From contig JAWQUS010000017.1 in assembly GCA_036365455.1 (NCBI GenBank), forward strand, positions 1,054,001-1,118,000: 64,000 nucleotides of DNA, in the 5' to 3' direction. This DNA comes from Macrosoma leucophasiata. Lineage: Eukaryota > Arthropoda > Insecta > Lepidoptera > Hedylidae. This document shows positions 1-10,576 of this stretch, one piece after another (within the stretch, counting starts at the first letter, position 1; every line of letters begins with the position of its first letter). Both the position numbers and the translations under genes were made by a program. The notes under the pieces were generated by a model that was not told the DNA's origin, did no database searches, and saw only the letters and a list, made by a program, of their open reading frames with translations.

Positions 1-744
1 GGAACCCTTATAGAATCACTCGTGCGTCTGTCTGTCTGTCTGTCTGTCCGTCTGTCACAGCCAATTTGCTCCGCAACTACTCGACCGATTGAGTTGAAAT
101 TTGATGAATATGTATAAATTGGTAACCCAAAGATGAACACGTCAAGTAAAATAATAAATTTTAAACAGGGGCCACTTTCGGGGGGTAAATCAGAAAATTA
201 AAAAAAAAAAAAACAATTCGTAAACTGTGTCGTGTGACATATCAAATGAAAGAGGTTATTGTCAGCATCTCGGACATATTTTTTTTATAATTTTTGCATA
301 AGCAAATTTGAAGTTTTTTAAGAAAAAACTATTGGTGGTAGAGCTTCAGTGACGGAGCTCGCGGGCGTAAGCACCACCGCATTACCTAATACTTGCCGCT
401 AAATGGTAGTGTTCAGCACTATCGTGTTCCGGTCAGGTGGTAATGTACGGCCCTGTAATTTCCGGCACAGGGGCATTACACCTTTGGCCTCAGCAGTGGT
501 AACCTGGTGGTTGTGTGGGTGTCTATAGTCTGCGCGGCCAATACATAAAAAAAAATTAAAAAAAAACGACGAAAATTGACCATTCCCCTCCCCCCCCTAT
601 CTCCGAAACTACTGAACTTAAAATTTTGAAAAGAATGTGGAAAATAGTTCTTTGGCTATAGCTATTACTGGAAAATCTATAAGAAGTTTGAATTATGTAC
701 GGAACCCTCACCACGCGAGTCTAACTCGCATTTGTCCGGTTTCT
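1..744 (+). mobile_element. GGAACCC-family interspersed repeat, left end cut by the window
   Basis: The block opens with GGAACCCTTATAG followed by a TCTG microsatellite and a conserved stretch repeated at 51096-51547. It closes near 680-744 with a second CGGAACCCT motif and a CGCGAGTCTAACTCGC-type end. A SINE-A copy (330-556) interrupts it; without the SINE the flanks read like the copy at 51 kb. No reading frame is seen. The superfamily is unknown to me; I infer a non-autonomous element. Confidence 0.7.
330..556 (+). mobile_element. SINE-A copy 1 inside a GGAACCC repeat
   Basis: This is a shortened SINE-A with its middle and 3' part partly deleted, ending in an A-rich tail. It is flanked by 11-bp direct repeats (319-329 TAAGAAAAAAC and 557-567, one mismatch). 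The copy of the host repeat near 51430 gives the unoccupied site, so the ends are well defined. Confidence 0.85.
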
Positions 745-1039
745 TAACTTCTTAATTTTTGATTAAGGGCAAAAAGTTGTTGTGACATATTTGTAGGAAA
801 AAGAATTTGCTACAAATTATGATTTCACATTTTTTTTGTGAGACGCATAGTTTCCGAGATATTGCGAAAAACGTGCTTTCACCCCTTTTTTCAAGATGGC
901 GGCCGGGGGACAAGGGTGGCGACCCCACAAACTTGAGGTTAAGCTTCTATTGACCCCCCCCCACATGTCCCAAAAATAAAATTGCGTCCTCTCACAAATC
1001 TAAATCTCATGTAACATTTCAATGGACTAGCAACCAAAC
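745..1039. other. Intergenic, no gene recognised
   Basis: AT-rich sequence with a short GC-rich island around 895-960 and homopolymer runs. No open frame of note, RNA gene or TIR is seen. It may be the remainder of the preceding repeat. Confidence 0.4.
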
Positions 1040-1135
1040 CACTATACTGCTGAACACTACTAATTGGTGGCAGATAGATTAGTTATTATAGCGGTGGCTC
1101 TTGAGCTTGAGGCTCCACTGAATCTGGAACTCAAA
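1040..1135 (-). mobile_element. Degenerate SINE-A fragment
   Basis: On the minus strand it resembles the first 100 bp of SINE-A (GAGCTC region, GGTAATGC-like stretch, GTGTTCAGCA). It is heavily mutated. Confidence 0.45.
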
Positions 1136-1621
1136 CAGCCATAATACTAAAATGTATCGTACGTTTGCAGCCAACCTTACTAGATAATAGCCAAAACATC
1201 TAGATATTGGATTAAATGTATGGCCCCAACGTCACTTGTAAATGTATTGTTCTAATATTCAACGTATTGGTTTGCTGTCGTAGCATATACGATTTCTCTT
1301 ATTTTGGTTGATAAAATGTCTCGTTTGTTTTTTAGCCAAGAGGTAATATTTTTATACGTATATTATGGTACCCGTTCATTTTACGGACAAACGTTTCAAA
1401 ACAACGTTCTTCATTACAAAACCAACGTTTCGCAACGATTCGTTTCACATCTCAACTTTCCACAACTACATCACTACATAAATCATTCACTTGGCTCACG
1501 GATTATTACAAAACTATTAATTTCATATCTCAAAACGTTATAAATAATTTATTTGAATAAAATATTCTAAATTTGTTTGACATAGTCATGTAAGGTCTAT
1601 TAATTCACCTTAATTTCTAGA
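1136..1621. other. Intergenic, nothing recognised
   Basis: AT-rich unique-looking sequence. The 79-codon open stretch at 1304-1543 has no recognisable domain and is treated as chance. Confidence 0.4.
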
Positions 1622-1905
1622 TTGTTTCAAACTCAAACTCAAACTCAAAAAATTCATTTAATCACTTGGAAATAATAGAATATGCTTGTGATAGGTCAAA
1701 TTACAAATATAAAATTAAAGCGAATAACAACTGATACGTTGATTAATATGTCAAAGTAAATAAATTAATAATAGTCCAAAAATACTTAATAATAAAAATA
1801 GGTATCAACAGAATGTTCCATACTCTCTTTTACAAACGGCAAGATAAGACTAAACAAAAAAATATGGGACATTCTTCGTCATTCACTGGCAGAAACTAAG
1901 GTGAA
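1622..1905 (-). mobile_element. LINE 3' end with hexamer tail, family T copy 1
   Basis: Begins with iterated AAACTC units (a TTTGAG tail on the minus strand) and continues with sequence shared with 34205-34505 and 60545-60870, including a GCGAATAACAA block and CATACTCTCTTTTAC. A short microsatellite-like tail plus a shared body indicates a 5'-truncated non-LTR retrotransposon end. No coding part is present. Confidence 0.55.
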
Positions 1906-1994
1906 TTATTACAATTTTTTGCTAATAAATGCGATACTCCAATTGGCAATAACTTCACGCAAAACCAGAGTATGTCGATAGTAACAATAAAGTA

Positions 1995-2303
1995 CTGCCT
2001 CAGTGGCCTAGTGGTAGCAGGCCATTACTACTACGCGGAGGTCCTGGGTTCGATTCCCGGGTCGTGGGTTATAAGAGATAATGGTGTAAAGTCCTTTATC
2101 TCTGGTTCTATTGGGATTTTTCCATTTTCTGGAAATTTCCCAGTACTTCGAAGTTTGGTAATGTGCCTGGAGATGTCAACAGGCTCGCCACCTGTTACAT
2201 GGGCCAAAACGTAACCGGCGAATCGTGGGTGTTTGCATATATGCTTGAATGCATGCATTTGTCTCTGCCTACCCCTTCGGGGATTACAGGCGTGAAGTTA
2301 CGT
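1995..2303 (+). mobile_element. SINE-B copy 1, complete, 13-bp TSD
   Basis: The 5' head is tRNA-like: an A-box-like AGTGGCCTAGTGG and a B box GGTTCGATTCC near 2048. The body is unrelated to tRNA and the 3' end is GGCGTGAAGTTACG. Exact direct repeats TAACAATAAAGTA flank it at 1982-1994 and 2304-2316. This is the reference copy for the family. The tail resembles LINE-C (3296-3386), its likely mobilising partner. Confidence 0.9.
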
Positions 2304-2316
2304 TAACAATAAAGTA

Positions 2317-2547
2317 TTGCAATTGCAATTTTAGGAATGTTTAAATTTTGTTTTATTTAGCCGATTTTTACACGCCATCAGAAACTATTTATAAAGTTAT
2401 GCACAGGTTAACAACTGTCACTCAATTCGATTTATTATTTGAATTCGGAATTTTTGGTTCCAATTTCGGATGTCAAATACAAACCTGAATCGCGCAATAG
2501 GGTACGTTCCACTAAACGCTCGCTGTATGGCAGCTTGGTTAATTCTT
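2317..2547. other. Intergenic, nothing recognised
   Basis: AT-rich spacer between two SINEs with no ORF or structure noted. Confidence 0.4.
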
Positions 2548-2846
2548 ACTGGTGGTAGAGCTCCAGTGACGGAGCTCGCGGGCGTAGGCACCACCGCATT
2601 ACCTAATTATACTTGCCGCTAAATAGTAGTGTTCAGCACTATCGTGTTCCGGTCAGGTGGTAATGTACGGCCCTGTAATTTCCGGCACAGAGGCATAACA
2701 CCTCAGGCCTCAGGAGTGGCAACGCATCTGCATTTTGACCTTGATCTTTGTGTGGGTGTCTATAGGCTGCAGTCATCACATAACATCAATGTGAACTGCA
2801 TGCTTGTTTGCCACTTCCATAACATTAAAAAAGAAAAAAAAAAAAA
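2548..2846 (+). mobile_element. SINE-A copy, near full length
   Basis: It runs from ACTGGTGGTAGAGCTC to a poly-A tail broken by one G. The 5' GAGCTCC/GGAGCTC inverted repeat and the GTTTGCCACTTCC 3' block are intact. Confidence 0.9.
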
Positions 2847-3295
2847 CACATTTTTTTTTAAATCTTGCTACAATTTGGTGAAAGTTTACTCCAACCCACC
2901 GTTATAATTCTATTTTGAAACCAAAGTCAACTTCATATAAATAACCTACAAGGTCTAACAGCTGAATATATTCACCAAAACTTGATACCGTTTTGTTACT
3001 AAGAAACATTCGACGCGGTACTTCGACTACCGATAAGGCATTCCTATTGTAGCCAGTTCGCATGCATTAGTTTTTATGGCCCCAGAAATATTAGGTCCCT
3101 TATCGAAACCTAAGACTTATAGTTATTGCACCTCGCCAGCTAGTATATTGTGGCGAATTCATAATACAGAAATTATATGTAATTTATTTTGCAGTATTTC
3201 TAGATTTGTAAATAATGTCGGGATTCTTATCAACTTAATATTATACCTAGTTCCATGTAGTAAGAATAGCAAAGTATATAGTGATATGTACAAAC
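2847..3295. other. Intergenic, nothing recognised
   Basis: AT-rich. The 94-codon open stretch at 3076-3360 runs into a LINE-C tail and has no domain, so I do not call a gene. Confidence 0.4.
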
Positions 3296-3386
3296 GAGGC
3301 ACGAGAGGTATGTCAGGACTGGGATATCTGGCGCTCTACTCTCTCTGTCTACCCCGTTAGGGACCTGGCGTGAAGATACATGTACG
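3296..3386 (+). mobile_element. LINE-C 3' end, short 5'-truncated copy
   Basis: Shares GAGGTATGTCAGGA, ATCTGGCGCTCTAC and the GGCGTGAAGATACAT tail with the longer copy at 16187-16546. Near-identical ATGTAC-AA motifs on both sides may be the TSD. Confidence 0.75.
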
Positions 3387-3467
3387 AAATATTGAAAAGA
3401 AGCTCCAACAAAGGTGAAACGGATTTGTTGTAATATCTTGAGGCCCCTTTTTAGAAACCCTACAGGC

Positions 3468-3960
3468 GCGGTCGGGTGTGTGATGGGTGACCGATAGTGG
3501 CAAATTAAAATACGCGTCTCCGTGCTTCGGAAGGCACGTTAAGCCGTCGGTTCCGATTGCTATTGATAGATAGCAGTCGTTAAACCTCGTGGGAGGCCTT
3601 ATAGGCGGTTTGAAAATTTCCGACAACGGGTTGGCCACTAACCCTTATCACCACCAACCCGCATTGGAGCAGCGTGGTGGAGTAAGCTCCAGGGGTGCTA
3701 CCGCCTATCTGTATTGCTGCTGACATTGTCATTGCTTTCAAATTTTCATGTTGATTTGCAGCTCTTTTAAAAGTAGTATTGATATTCTGATTGATATTCT
3801 CGTTTTCGTAGGTGATAAACAAGCGATAATGGTAGATTATTTCGATTATTGTTATTTAGTTAAAGTAAAACTCGACTTTAAAATTTGACAGCAATAACAA
3901 TGTCAGCAGCAATACAGATAGGCGGTAGCACCCCGGGCCTCCCTCCAAAAAGGGGAGAGT
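3468..3960 (+). repeat. Family H repeat, interrupted by a MITE
   Basis: The stretch 3468-3693 plus 3938-3960 matches 62623-62935 in the same orientation and 38425-38790 inverted. Shared blocks include GTGTGTGATGGGTGACCG, AAGCCGTCGGT, GGAGGCCTTATGGGCGG-like sequence and GTGGTGGAGTAAGCTCC. It has no ORF. Class unknown; a dispersed non-autonomous element is likely. Confidence 0.7.
3694..3932. mobile_element. MITE with 43-bp terminal inverted repeats
   Basis: The left end 3694-3736 (GGTGCTACCGCCTATCTG...) and right end 3890-3932 are reverse complements with one mismatch over 43 bp. It interrupts family H exactly; the flanks CCAGG (3689-3693) and CCGGG (3933-3937) look like a 5-bp TSD with one change. 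No transposase is inside. The 239-bp size and long TIRs define a MITE; the superfamily is uncertain. Confidence 0.85.
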
Positions 3961-3967
3961 AAATTAA

Positions 3968-4080
3968 AGTAAAGTAAAGTATTTTATACCATTATCTCCG
4001 ATAACCCCTGACCTGGGAATCGAATCAAGGACTCCAGTGTAATAGTAGTGGCCTGCTGCCACTAGACTACTGAGGCAGTT
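3968..4080 (-). mobile_element. SINE-B 5' half, minus strand
   Basis: On the minus strand it begins CTGCCTCAGTAGTCTAGTGG, then a degraded B box, and stops after the first third of the element. The 3' half is missing. Confidence 0.75.
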
Positions 4081-4911
4081 ATGCAGAATTAGATATCAGT
4101 AACATCTACTCAGATGAAATCTTGACCGGCAGCCATTTGCATATCGTGCCAATTTGTAAAACTTGATTTTAAAAGTGTATCCCTAAGTTGAAACTCAAAT
4201 AAATGTTCAGGAGTCACTTTCATATTTGTTTTTTAATGTCAATTGAATAAGCGTTTAATAAAAGCTGTTTTTGTTCGATTTTTATGATATTGGAAACCTA
4301 AAATGACTACGTTACCAAAAAAAATGTTTAGACTAAAAAAATGGCGACTTCATAATTGCTTTTCATGTTGAATCGGAACAAACAGCGCCAAAAAGGCTCG
4401 CATTACAAATCCGTGTATCTTTGTAGAGCTGTGCCTAAAAATATATCGGGTTTTAATTAAAAAATCGAGTTGAAATTGGAAAGATAATGAGATTCAACAT
4501 TTTTCAGCCAATATTGACTGCTTTGAGCTGGTGTTCATTATAATTACTTAAATATTGATATAATTTTCACCAAAAATTCTAGAAAAGAGATTTCATTTGA
4601 TTTTTGGATGTTGGTACGCCAAAAAGTTATGTCCTGAATTAATTAAATCAGCTTTATTTTACGGAATGAAATCGTATTTTAAAATGTCTATTATTGAGTT
4701 TATTTTTTTTTTCAATGAACGAACGAGGTTGTCGCTCCGTTGTGCTAGTGATGTATTTGTACACGTGTAAATGCATGTGTGCAAGTGAGAACGGATGTGC
4801 GATTGGCTGTACTGTAGGTTAGGTACACACACAGATGCAATATGATGCACATAGCCACATTAATCCACAATCAAGCGCTGACGGTACTTGTGTATTACTC
4901 GTGTTTTGTCG
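4081..4911. other. Intergenic, nothing recognised
   Basis: AT-rich sequence without a credible ORF, TIR or RNA gene on either strand. Confidence 0.4.
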
Positions 4912-5180
4912 CTGGCGGTAGAGCTCTGGTAACGGAGCTGGCGGGCGTAGGCACCACCACATTACCTAATCTGCTGCCAAATTGTAGTGTTCAGTACTAT
5001 CGTATTCCCGTTAGATGCTAATGAATGCTAATGCTGTAATAACTATCACAGAGACGAAACAACTTAGGTCTCAGGGATGGCAACGCATGTACATTTTGAC
5101 CTCTGGTTTTTGTGTTGATGTCTATAGGCTGCAATCATCATTTAAAATCATTGTTTGCCACCTTCCATACGGAAAAAAAT
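4912..5180 (+). mobile_element. SINE-A copy, older subfamily
   Basis: Starts GCTGGCGGTAGAGCTC and ends near GAAAAAAATAGG. It has the ACTATCACAGAGACGAAAC variant rather than TTTCCGGCACAGAGGC, as also at 45.7 and 48.5 kb, suggesting a second subfamily. Confidence 0.8.
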
Positions 5181-6121
5181 AGGACCTGTAAAAATTTCTT
5201 CCTAAAGCATGGTATGAATTGATTAGAAGACCTCACCTTTAAAAAACTATCTTTTAACCATTAAAATATTAAGTAAATATTCTAAACAAGAGATATAAAA
5301 CTGTTGAGGTGTAAAGTAACGAGGCCAGGCAGGCAGTAAGGATTCCAAGATGTAGATTACATGCTCTGTAGGGCGTAAACATCATATTACCAGCTTCTGT
5401 ATTGTTTCATACATAAAATACATATAAAACAACATTGTGTGAAAGTTATTGAGTTAAAATTTGTTCAAAAAATAACAGAGTTATGTAAATTTCACTTGTT
5501 TGTATGCATGATATAACTAACGGCGTTTTTTTTTTGATAATGAGAATGGCAAATAAACTGCAAGTTTTTGTTGAGGGTAATCAAGTACTACAGCCTATAT
5601 TCAACTTCAAATAAAACAGATTACAGATTATTTATTGATAACGGGAGTTACTCGTCAGATTGTCTATTACATTGTAATTATTTTTTATTTTTTTTACCAT
5701 TGATAAAACTTAAAGTGTTACATTTCTTGGGTTTTACATGTTCTATTTCAATGTAAATTATATTTATTTGTATTCAGCAATAGTAATTAAAAAGAATGAA
5801 TTAATAATATAACAATATTTAGAATATAAAAACTAGAAGTTAGTTGCTGTTATTTATGCAAAATTCTAGTAGTCAACCTAAACTGAATCGCGGCTAGATT
5901 TCGTTTTCATTAGGTTTCTTAATCAAGTGATCTCTGGTTTGTAATCTGTGATTATCATTTTTCTGACGATAGTTTGTCATCGGGTACGATTTTTAAAAGC
6001 ATTTATAGCAACGTGCATCGTGTTTTCTAGCGATTTTGCGCTTATATAATTTTTTTAAGCGCTGATACGAAATTGGCGGAATTTTTTGACTCAAAATGTT
6101 CCCTCCTTTTTATTTAAGAAC
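5181..6121. other. Intergenic; one family G motif
   Basis: AT-rich. Around 5875-5960 it contains CTAAACTGAATCGC, a motif shared with 10298, 27940 and (inverted) 26060, so a decayed family G fragment may lie here. Nothing else is recognised. Confidence 0.4.
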
Positions 6122-6386
6122 TAGCTGACCCGGCAAACTTTGTATTGCCTCAGAATGAAACAATGTGTCAAAGGTTTGATATATACGGACAATTTGTATG
6201 GGAAAACAAAATTGTGGTTTTTATATTCCTTTTCAATATCTTCATATTTTCTTACCTTTTAAACCTTCCCTGGACTTCCAAAGATCATTTAAAACTGAAA
6301 TTAGCCAAATCGATCTAGCCGTTCTCGAGTCTTAGCGAGACTAACGAACAGAAATTTCTTTTTATATGTGTATATAGATAGATAGA
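6122..6386 (-). mobile_element. Helitron-like element, subfamily D
   Basis: On the minus strand it ends ...GGGTCAGCTAG followed by T, the CTRR-type Helitron 3' end. Its body matches 12902-13147, 29181-29438 and (plus) 21989-22208. The far end lies in a GATA microsatellite, so the TC start is ambiguous. Non-coding, hence non-autonomous. Confidence 0.7.
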
Positions 6387-7253
6387 TGTTTAAAGATTTT
6401 TTCTGAAGATACTTCAGTAAACATTAACTCAACATACTGCAATCTCATCTCGTGTCATTCCGTGAGTGCTTCCTGGGGTCCATGGGACTCGATGGGGGCT
6501 GAATGTTGGCGTGAATAAAATTTGTAAATATGGGAATGTGATCTGAATGTAGCAAGGAGGGGGTCCACGGAAACCAGAAAAAAATTGAAAGGGGTCTACA
6601 AGAAAAAACAGTTTGGGAACCTCTGGATTAGACTATTATATTTTATATATTGTCACCAAGTTCTAAAGGTCTCGGGAAGACTGAGAATTTCATCGGCTAC
6701 CAAAACATAGTTCACCTGTTCTAAGTACCTACTAAGTGACTGATGATGTTCAAATCACCTTTCATAAAATTTATAACAAACATTAAACATATTTAAGGCA
6801 CCTTACTTTTTCTTTTTATTGTTTAAAAATTAACGGTAAACCAATTTTATAAGGCTACAAGCAATAACAAATGCTTCAATCTCATCTCGCGTCGTTTCTC
6901 AATGTGAGTGCTCCCCAGCCGCCCATTTTTATGTTCACACTCGCTTTTACTGCAGCTAAATCTCATTAATGTTATTACACTCGTGAATACATGGTACATA
7001 GTATATTGAACAAAAACAATTTTTATTGGGCTACATATTTTAAGAGCTGTCAAGTGACTTTTATATAATAATCTAAAGTTTTCCTTTTGTCATTCCCTGA
7101 ATTCCATACAGAAGGATCATCATAAACACTTCAGCCAAACGATATCTACTGCTGCGCAAACCCTTCTCCAATGACATCCACAACAGTGTCACAGTACAAA
7201 TACAAACAGTATGGAAACTACGTACAAAACGGCATACTCATTAGACATTGAAT

Positions 7254-7513
7254 TTTTTTTTCGTCGTGAAAGTAGGAAACAGGGATACAGTTTACATTGA
7301 TGTTAAGTGACGATTGCAGCTTATAGATCCCACACCTACACAAAGACCAGAGGTCAAAATGCAGACGCGTTACCACTCCTGAGGCTTAAGGTATTATGCT
7401 TCTGTGCCGAGAACACGATAGTGCTGGACACTACCCGGCACTTAGCGGCAAGTATATCAGGTAATGCGGTGCTGCCTACGCTCGCGAGCTCTGTCACTGG
7501 ATTTCTACCACCA
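7254..7513 (-). mobile_element. SINE-A copy, minus strand
   Basis: Minus-strand SINE-A with the middle partly deleted (part of the GTAATGTACGGCCCTG segment is gone). The 5' end CTGGTGGTAGAAATCC is recognisable and the tail is degraded. Confidence 0.8.
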
Positions 7514-7924
7514 GCCAAGCACTCAAACTTAGTCAAACTGGTCTGATTACTACTACTATGCTTCTGCTTCCGATAATGTTTAAATTACCTCTGAAAAAAT
7601 CTAATAAAACATTCCAAATACTTATACTATCGTTTTTTCAAAATTGATTAAAGACATACAAAGCAAATAACAACAACAGAATATTGACTCTACATGCTGC
7701 GATCTCATCTCGCTTCATTCCTTAAACTGAGTGCTCCCGAGCCACCCCACGCGCTTTTATGTTCACACTCACTTTTATTGCAGCTAATTCTCGTTTAATA
7801 TTGTAATACTAGTGAATACATGTTACACATTTATTGAATAAAGTATCAAATTTACAGTGTTACAATTTTCTGTTATTAGCTAAATAAAATTTATGGGGGT
7901 GTTTTTATTCAACTTCTTTTTCAA

Positions 7925-8200
7925 GGTCACTTTTATTTATTTATTATATTGCATGTCACAGGTCTGACAGATCTTTTAAAAAATACAAAAGTACAGGTGA
8001 CGCCCTGTAAGGGCACGGCAAACATAAGCAGGCAACTAGCTGCCTTATTATAATTATTATTATAGCCTTTTTTTTTAACAAAAAAAAAACAAAAAACATT
8101 CTACAATTTAAATTACAGTTATAGTTAAGATTAACACATTATTATCATTTTTAATAAAAACAAATACAATTTATTCTATTCATATTATAATTCAATATAT
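7925..8200 (-). mobile_element. Possible LINE 3' untranslated end
   Basis: Begins with TTTA repeats (an ATAA tail on the minus strand) followed by a GACAGATC/GCATGTCACAGG block. The arrangement resembles a 5'-truncated LINE 3' end. No second copy was found in the window. Confidence 0.35.
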
Positions 8201-8204
8201 ATAG

Positions 8205-8345
8205 GCTGAACATCGTCGAATTAGTCAGCCCGTGACCACGGTAGCTGGAAAGCGACCGAAACGTCGGGTGTATGAAGAAGTTTGGGAGTGTTGTATACGC
8301 GAGAAAATCCGCAAGTTTAATTTCTACTATGTTAAGTTTGTTAGT
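8205..8345 (+). mobile_element. Penelope-like terminal fragment with hammerhead-like core
   Basis: Contains GACCACGGTAGCTGG and GCGACCGAAACGTCGGG, then TATACGCGAGAAAATCCG and a TTTAATTTCTAC end, as in the element at 60572-60714 and, more distantly, 35460-35590. GAAAC followed by GTC is the half-core of the hammerhead ribozymes known in Penelope-like element termini. No coding sequence remains. Confidence 0.65.
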
Positions 8346-8606
8346 ATTTTACATTCATATTTTATACCTATGTCAATTGTAATACTTATTAATATAATCT
8401 CTATTTAATTTGAGTTGTCATTAAAATATTCATATAAATTGTAATAACATTTTAGTCTATAGTACTGTAAATATATTATTAGTTAGAGATTGGTTTGTTC
8501 TTTGGTGTAGACTCCAAACCATCAACGTTGATTGAACATCTTACAAAGTACCGGAGTTCACACCGAGACACTCAATATTCAACATAACTATTGAATGTAA
8601 TATATT

Positions 8607-8760
8607 AATGTATGCATCTATGTATGTTCACGTTAAGTCCCTTACGAAGCAGGCAGATGATATGGAGCGCCAGATATTTCGGGCCTGACAAACCACACTT
8701 GCTTCTTCTACATCATTATTCTCTTCATACATGCATGCCGATTCCTAAGACTATTGACTT
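8607..8760 (-). mobile_element. LINE-C 3' end, minus strand
   Basis: TATGTTCACGTTAAGTCCC-type start and GCGCCAGATATTTCGGGC match the LINE-C tail. It continues into CATTATTCTCTTCATACATGC, which is shared with the longer LINE-C copy near 16430. Confidence 0.65.
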
Positions 8761-8957
8761 CACTGTCTTTAATATAATTATGTTTATTAAAATTCATTTT
8801 TAACATCGATGAAATACAACCCAAAGATTTAAAAAAAGTTTTATTGTATCAAAATTGATTAAAACAAATCTTACAGATTACATTACAAGAATATCAATAA
8901 AACTCCACATATTGCAATCTGAAATAGCGAGTGCTCCTCACTCCCCAGCTGTCCCCC
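8672..8957 (+). repeat. Direct duplication, unit 1
   Basis: About 280 bp matching 9558-9829 with small indels, extending from a LINE-C tail through spacer into the local repeat. Because the match crosses element boundaries, it is a segmental duplication and not two independent insertions. Confidence 0.8.
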
Positions 8958-9073
8958 GCGTTTTTATGTTCACACTCGCCTTTATTGCAGCTAAATCATT
9001 TAATGTTATTACACTAATAAATATGTATGCATGTTACAAATTGAGTGCTTAGGTAAACATTGTTCAAATAAAA

Positions 9074-9261
9074 ACGTTAAAAAACGTAACTTCACGCCTG
9101 TGATCCCCCAAATTTCCAGAAAATGGAAAAATCCCAATAGAACCAGGAAGATAAAGGAATTAACACTTTTATCTCTTTTGACTCCCTACCCAGGAATCCA
9201 GGAACCCAAGACCTCAGCGTAGTAATAGTGGCCTGCTATCACTAGGCTACCGAGGCAGTTG
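9074..9261 (-). mobile_element. SINE-B, internally deleted, 14-bp TSD
   Basis: The minus-strand SINE-B head (CTGCCTCGGTAGCCTAG) and tail (GGCGTGAAGTTACG) are both present, but the middle is deleted. Exact direct repeats TTGTTCAAATAAAA flank it at 9060-9073 and 9262-9275. Confidence 0.85.
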
Positions 9262-9557
9262 TTGTTCAAATAAAACAATTTATTTAGAGTATTAAGATTT
9301 AACAATTTTTCAAATCAAACAAATCTTTTGTATCGGATGGTTTTCAGGTTCCATTAGCATCTGACGTCCCGAGAAAACTTGGTTAGTTGACATTTGTGTG
9401 AATTCGGCCATATAATAGTTGGTTAGCTTATTGACATTTCCATGCATATTTCCGATCTCCTCGGACGCAAAAATCGGAAGCTAAGAATTACAATAAAATA
9501 TTAACTACACACACTGCAATTTCAAACCGTGAATTCTCCTCCCTCCCCAGCTGCTGG

Positions 9558-9829
9558 ATATTTCGGGCCTGACACACCACACTTGATTCTACATCGTTAT
9601 TCTCTTCATACATGCGATTCCTAAGACTATTGACTTCACTGTCTTTAATATAATTATGTTTATTAAAATTCATTTTGAATATCGATGAAATACAACCCAA
9701 AGATTTTAAAAAAAATTATTGAATCAAAATTGATTAAAAACAAATCTTACAAAGCTAAGAATATCAATAAAACTCCACATATTGCAATCTGAAATAGCGA
9801 GTGCTCCTCACTCCCCAGCTGTCCCCCGT
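9558..9829 (+). repeat. Direct duplication, unit 2
   Basis: Second unit of the duplication described at 8672-8957. The LINE-C tail part is shorter and joins a different upstream copy of the local repeat. Confidence 0.8.
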
Positions 9830-9835
9830 TGGTTG

Positions 9836-10576
9836 ACATTTGATAGTAGTTTGAAAAATGATAATAATATGCATATCAATTTAGTAAACGCTTAGCAAAA
9901 CGACCGGTATAAAAATATTCACTCAAAAATAATCTAGCAACTTTACTGTGTTGTATTTAATATATTCAGGTTTTTAATTTGCCAGGGTATTATTTAGGGT
10001 TTAATATAGAAAAATCGCTTATCTGACGTTAAACCAAGTTATATGGGTTCAAAAATCAAACGAAGCGTTTCGAGAAAAGGTAGGTAGCGCCCTTGCATTT
10101 CGCTTGGCTCGTGATGGCGGGAACACTGTCTTTCCCCTGATATTTTTTTTGTAGAAACACAAATATAAAGTATTGAAACTGTATATCGCAAGTGCATTGC
10201 AATATCAGTCGTGTTTATGTAATAAAATAATCACTAACTATAGATCAATGCAGTAAGAAACAAGCAGAAAGTAAAACAGCGGCTTTTTATTGTCATTCTA
10301 AACTGAATCGCTATTTGTTTGTCTTCTTTCTTCATACGCACTATCACATAAGACTAATGAAACAAAAATTTGGTAGTGCCTAAATAAAATCGCAATAAGA
10401 CGCCATGATACGGACGGCCAATTTTTTCTTTATTTTTGTATATCAGTCGTTCCGTGAATTATGCCTTGATGTGGTAAATAAACTCCAATAGGTGTATCAG
10501 TAAATGATACTGGCTGCGTGTAGTGTAACGTCATGTATTCTTTCAAGCAATCTTGAGGTATTTTTGTTGCAGATGG
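9836..10576. other. Intergenic, possible family G remnant
   Basis: AT-rich. CTAAACTGAATCGC at about 10298 and following ATGAAACAAAAAT resemble family G (27715-28140). No ORF is recognised; the BEL gag remnant begins at its right edge. Confidence 0.35.

Larger units (their letters stand above)
6400..9835 (+). repeat. Cluster of about six diverged copies of a local 170-bp repeat
   Basis: Partial or full copies start near 6425, 6860, 7685, 8895, 9500 and 9770. Shared blocks are GCAATCTCATCTCG, GAGTGCTCC-CC-AGC, TTTTATGTTCACACTCGC and GCAGCTAAAT. All lie in the same direction. A SINE-A, a SINE-B, LINE ends and a Penelope fragment are interspersed. No coding capacity is seen. It appears to have grown by local duplication. 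Confidence 0.6.

Noticed and set aside
1995..2065. Possible tRNA gene (also heads at 33926, 41940 and 26700)
   Set aside because: A and B boxes are present but the same head recurs with a fixed non-tRNA body, a shared 3' tail and TSDs, so these are SINEs.
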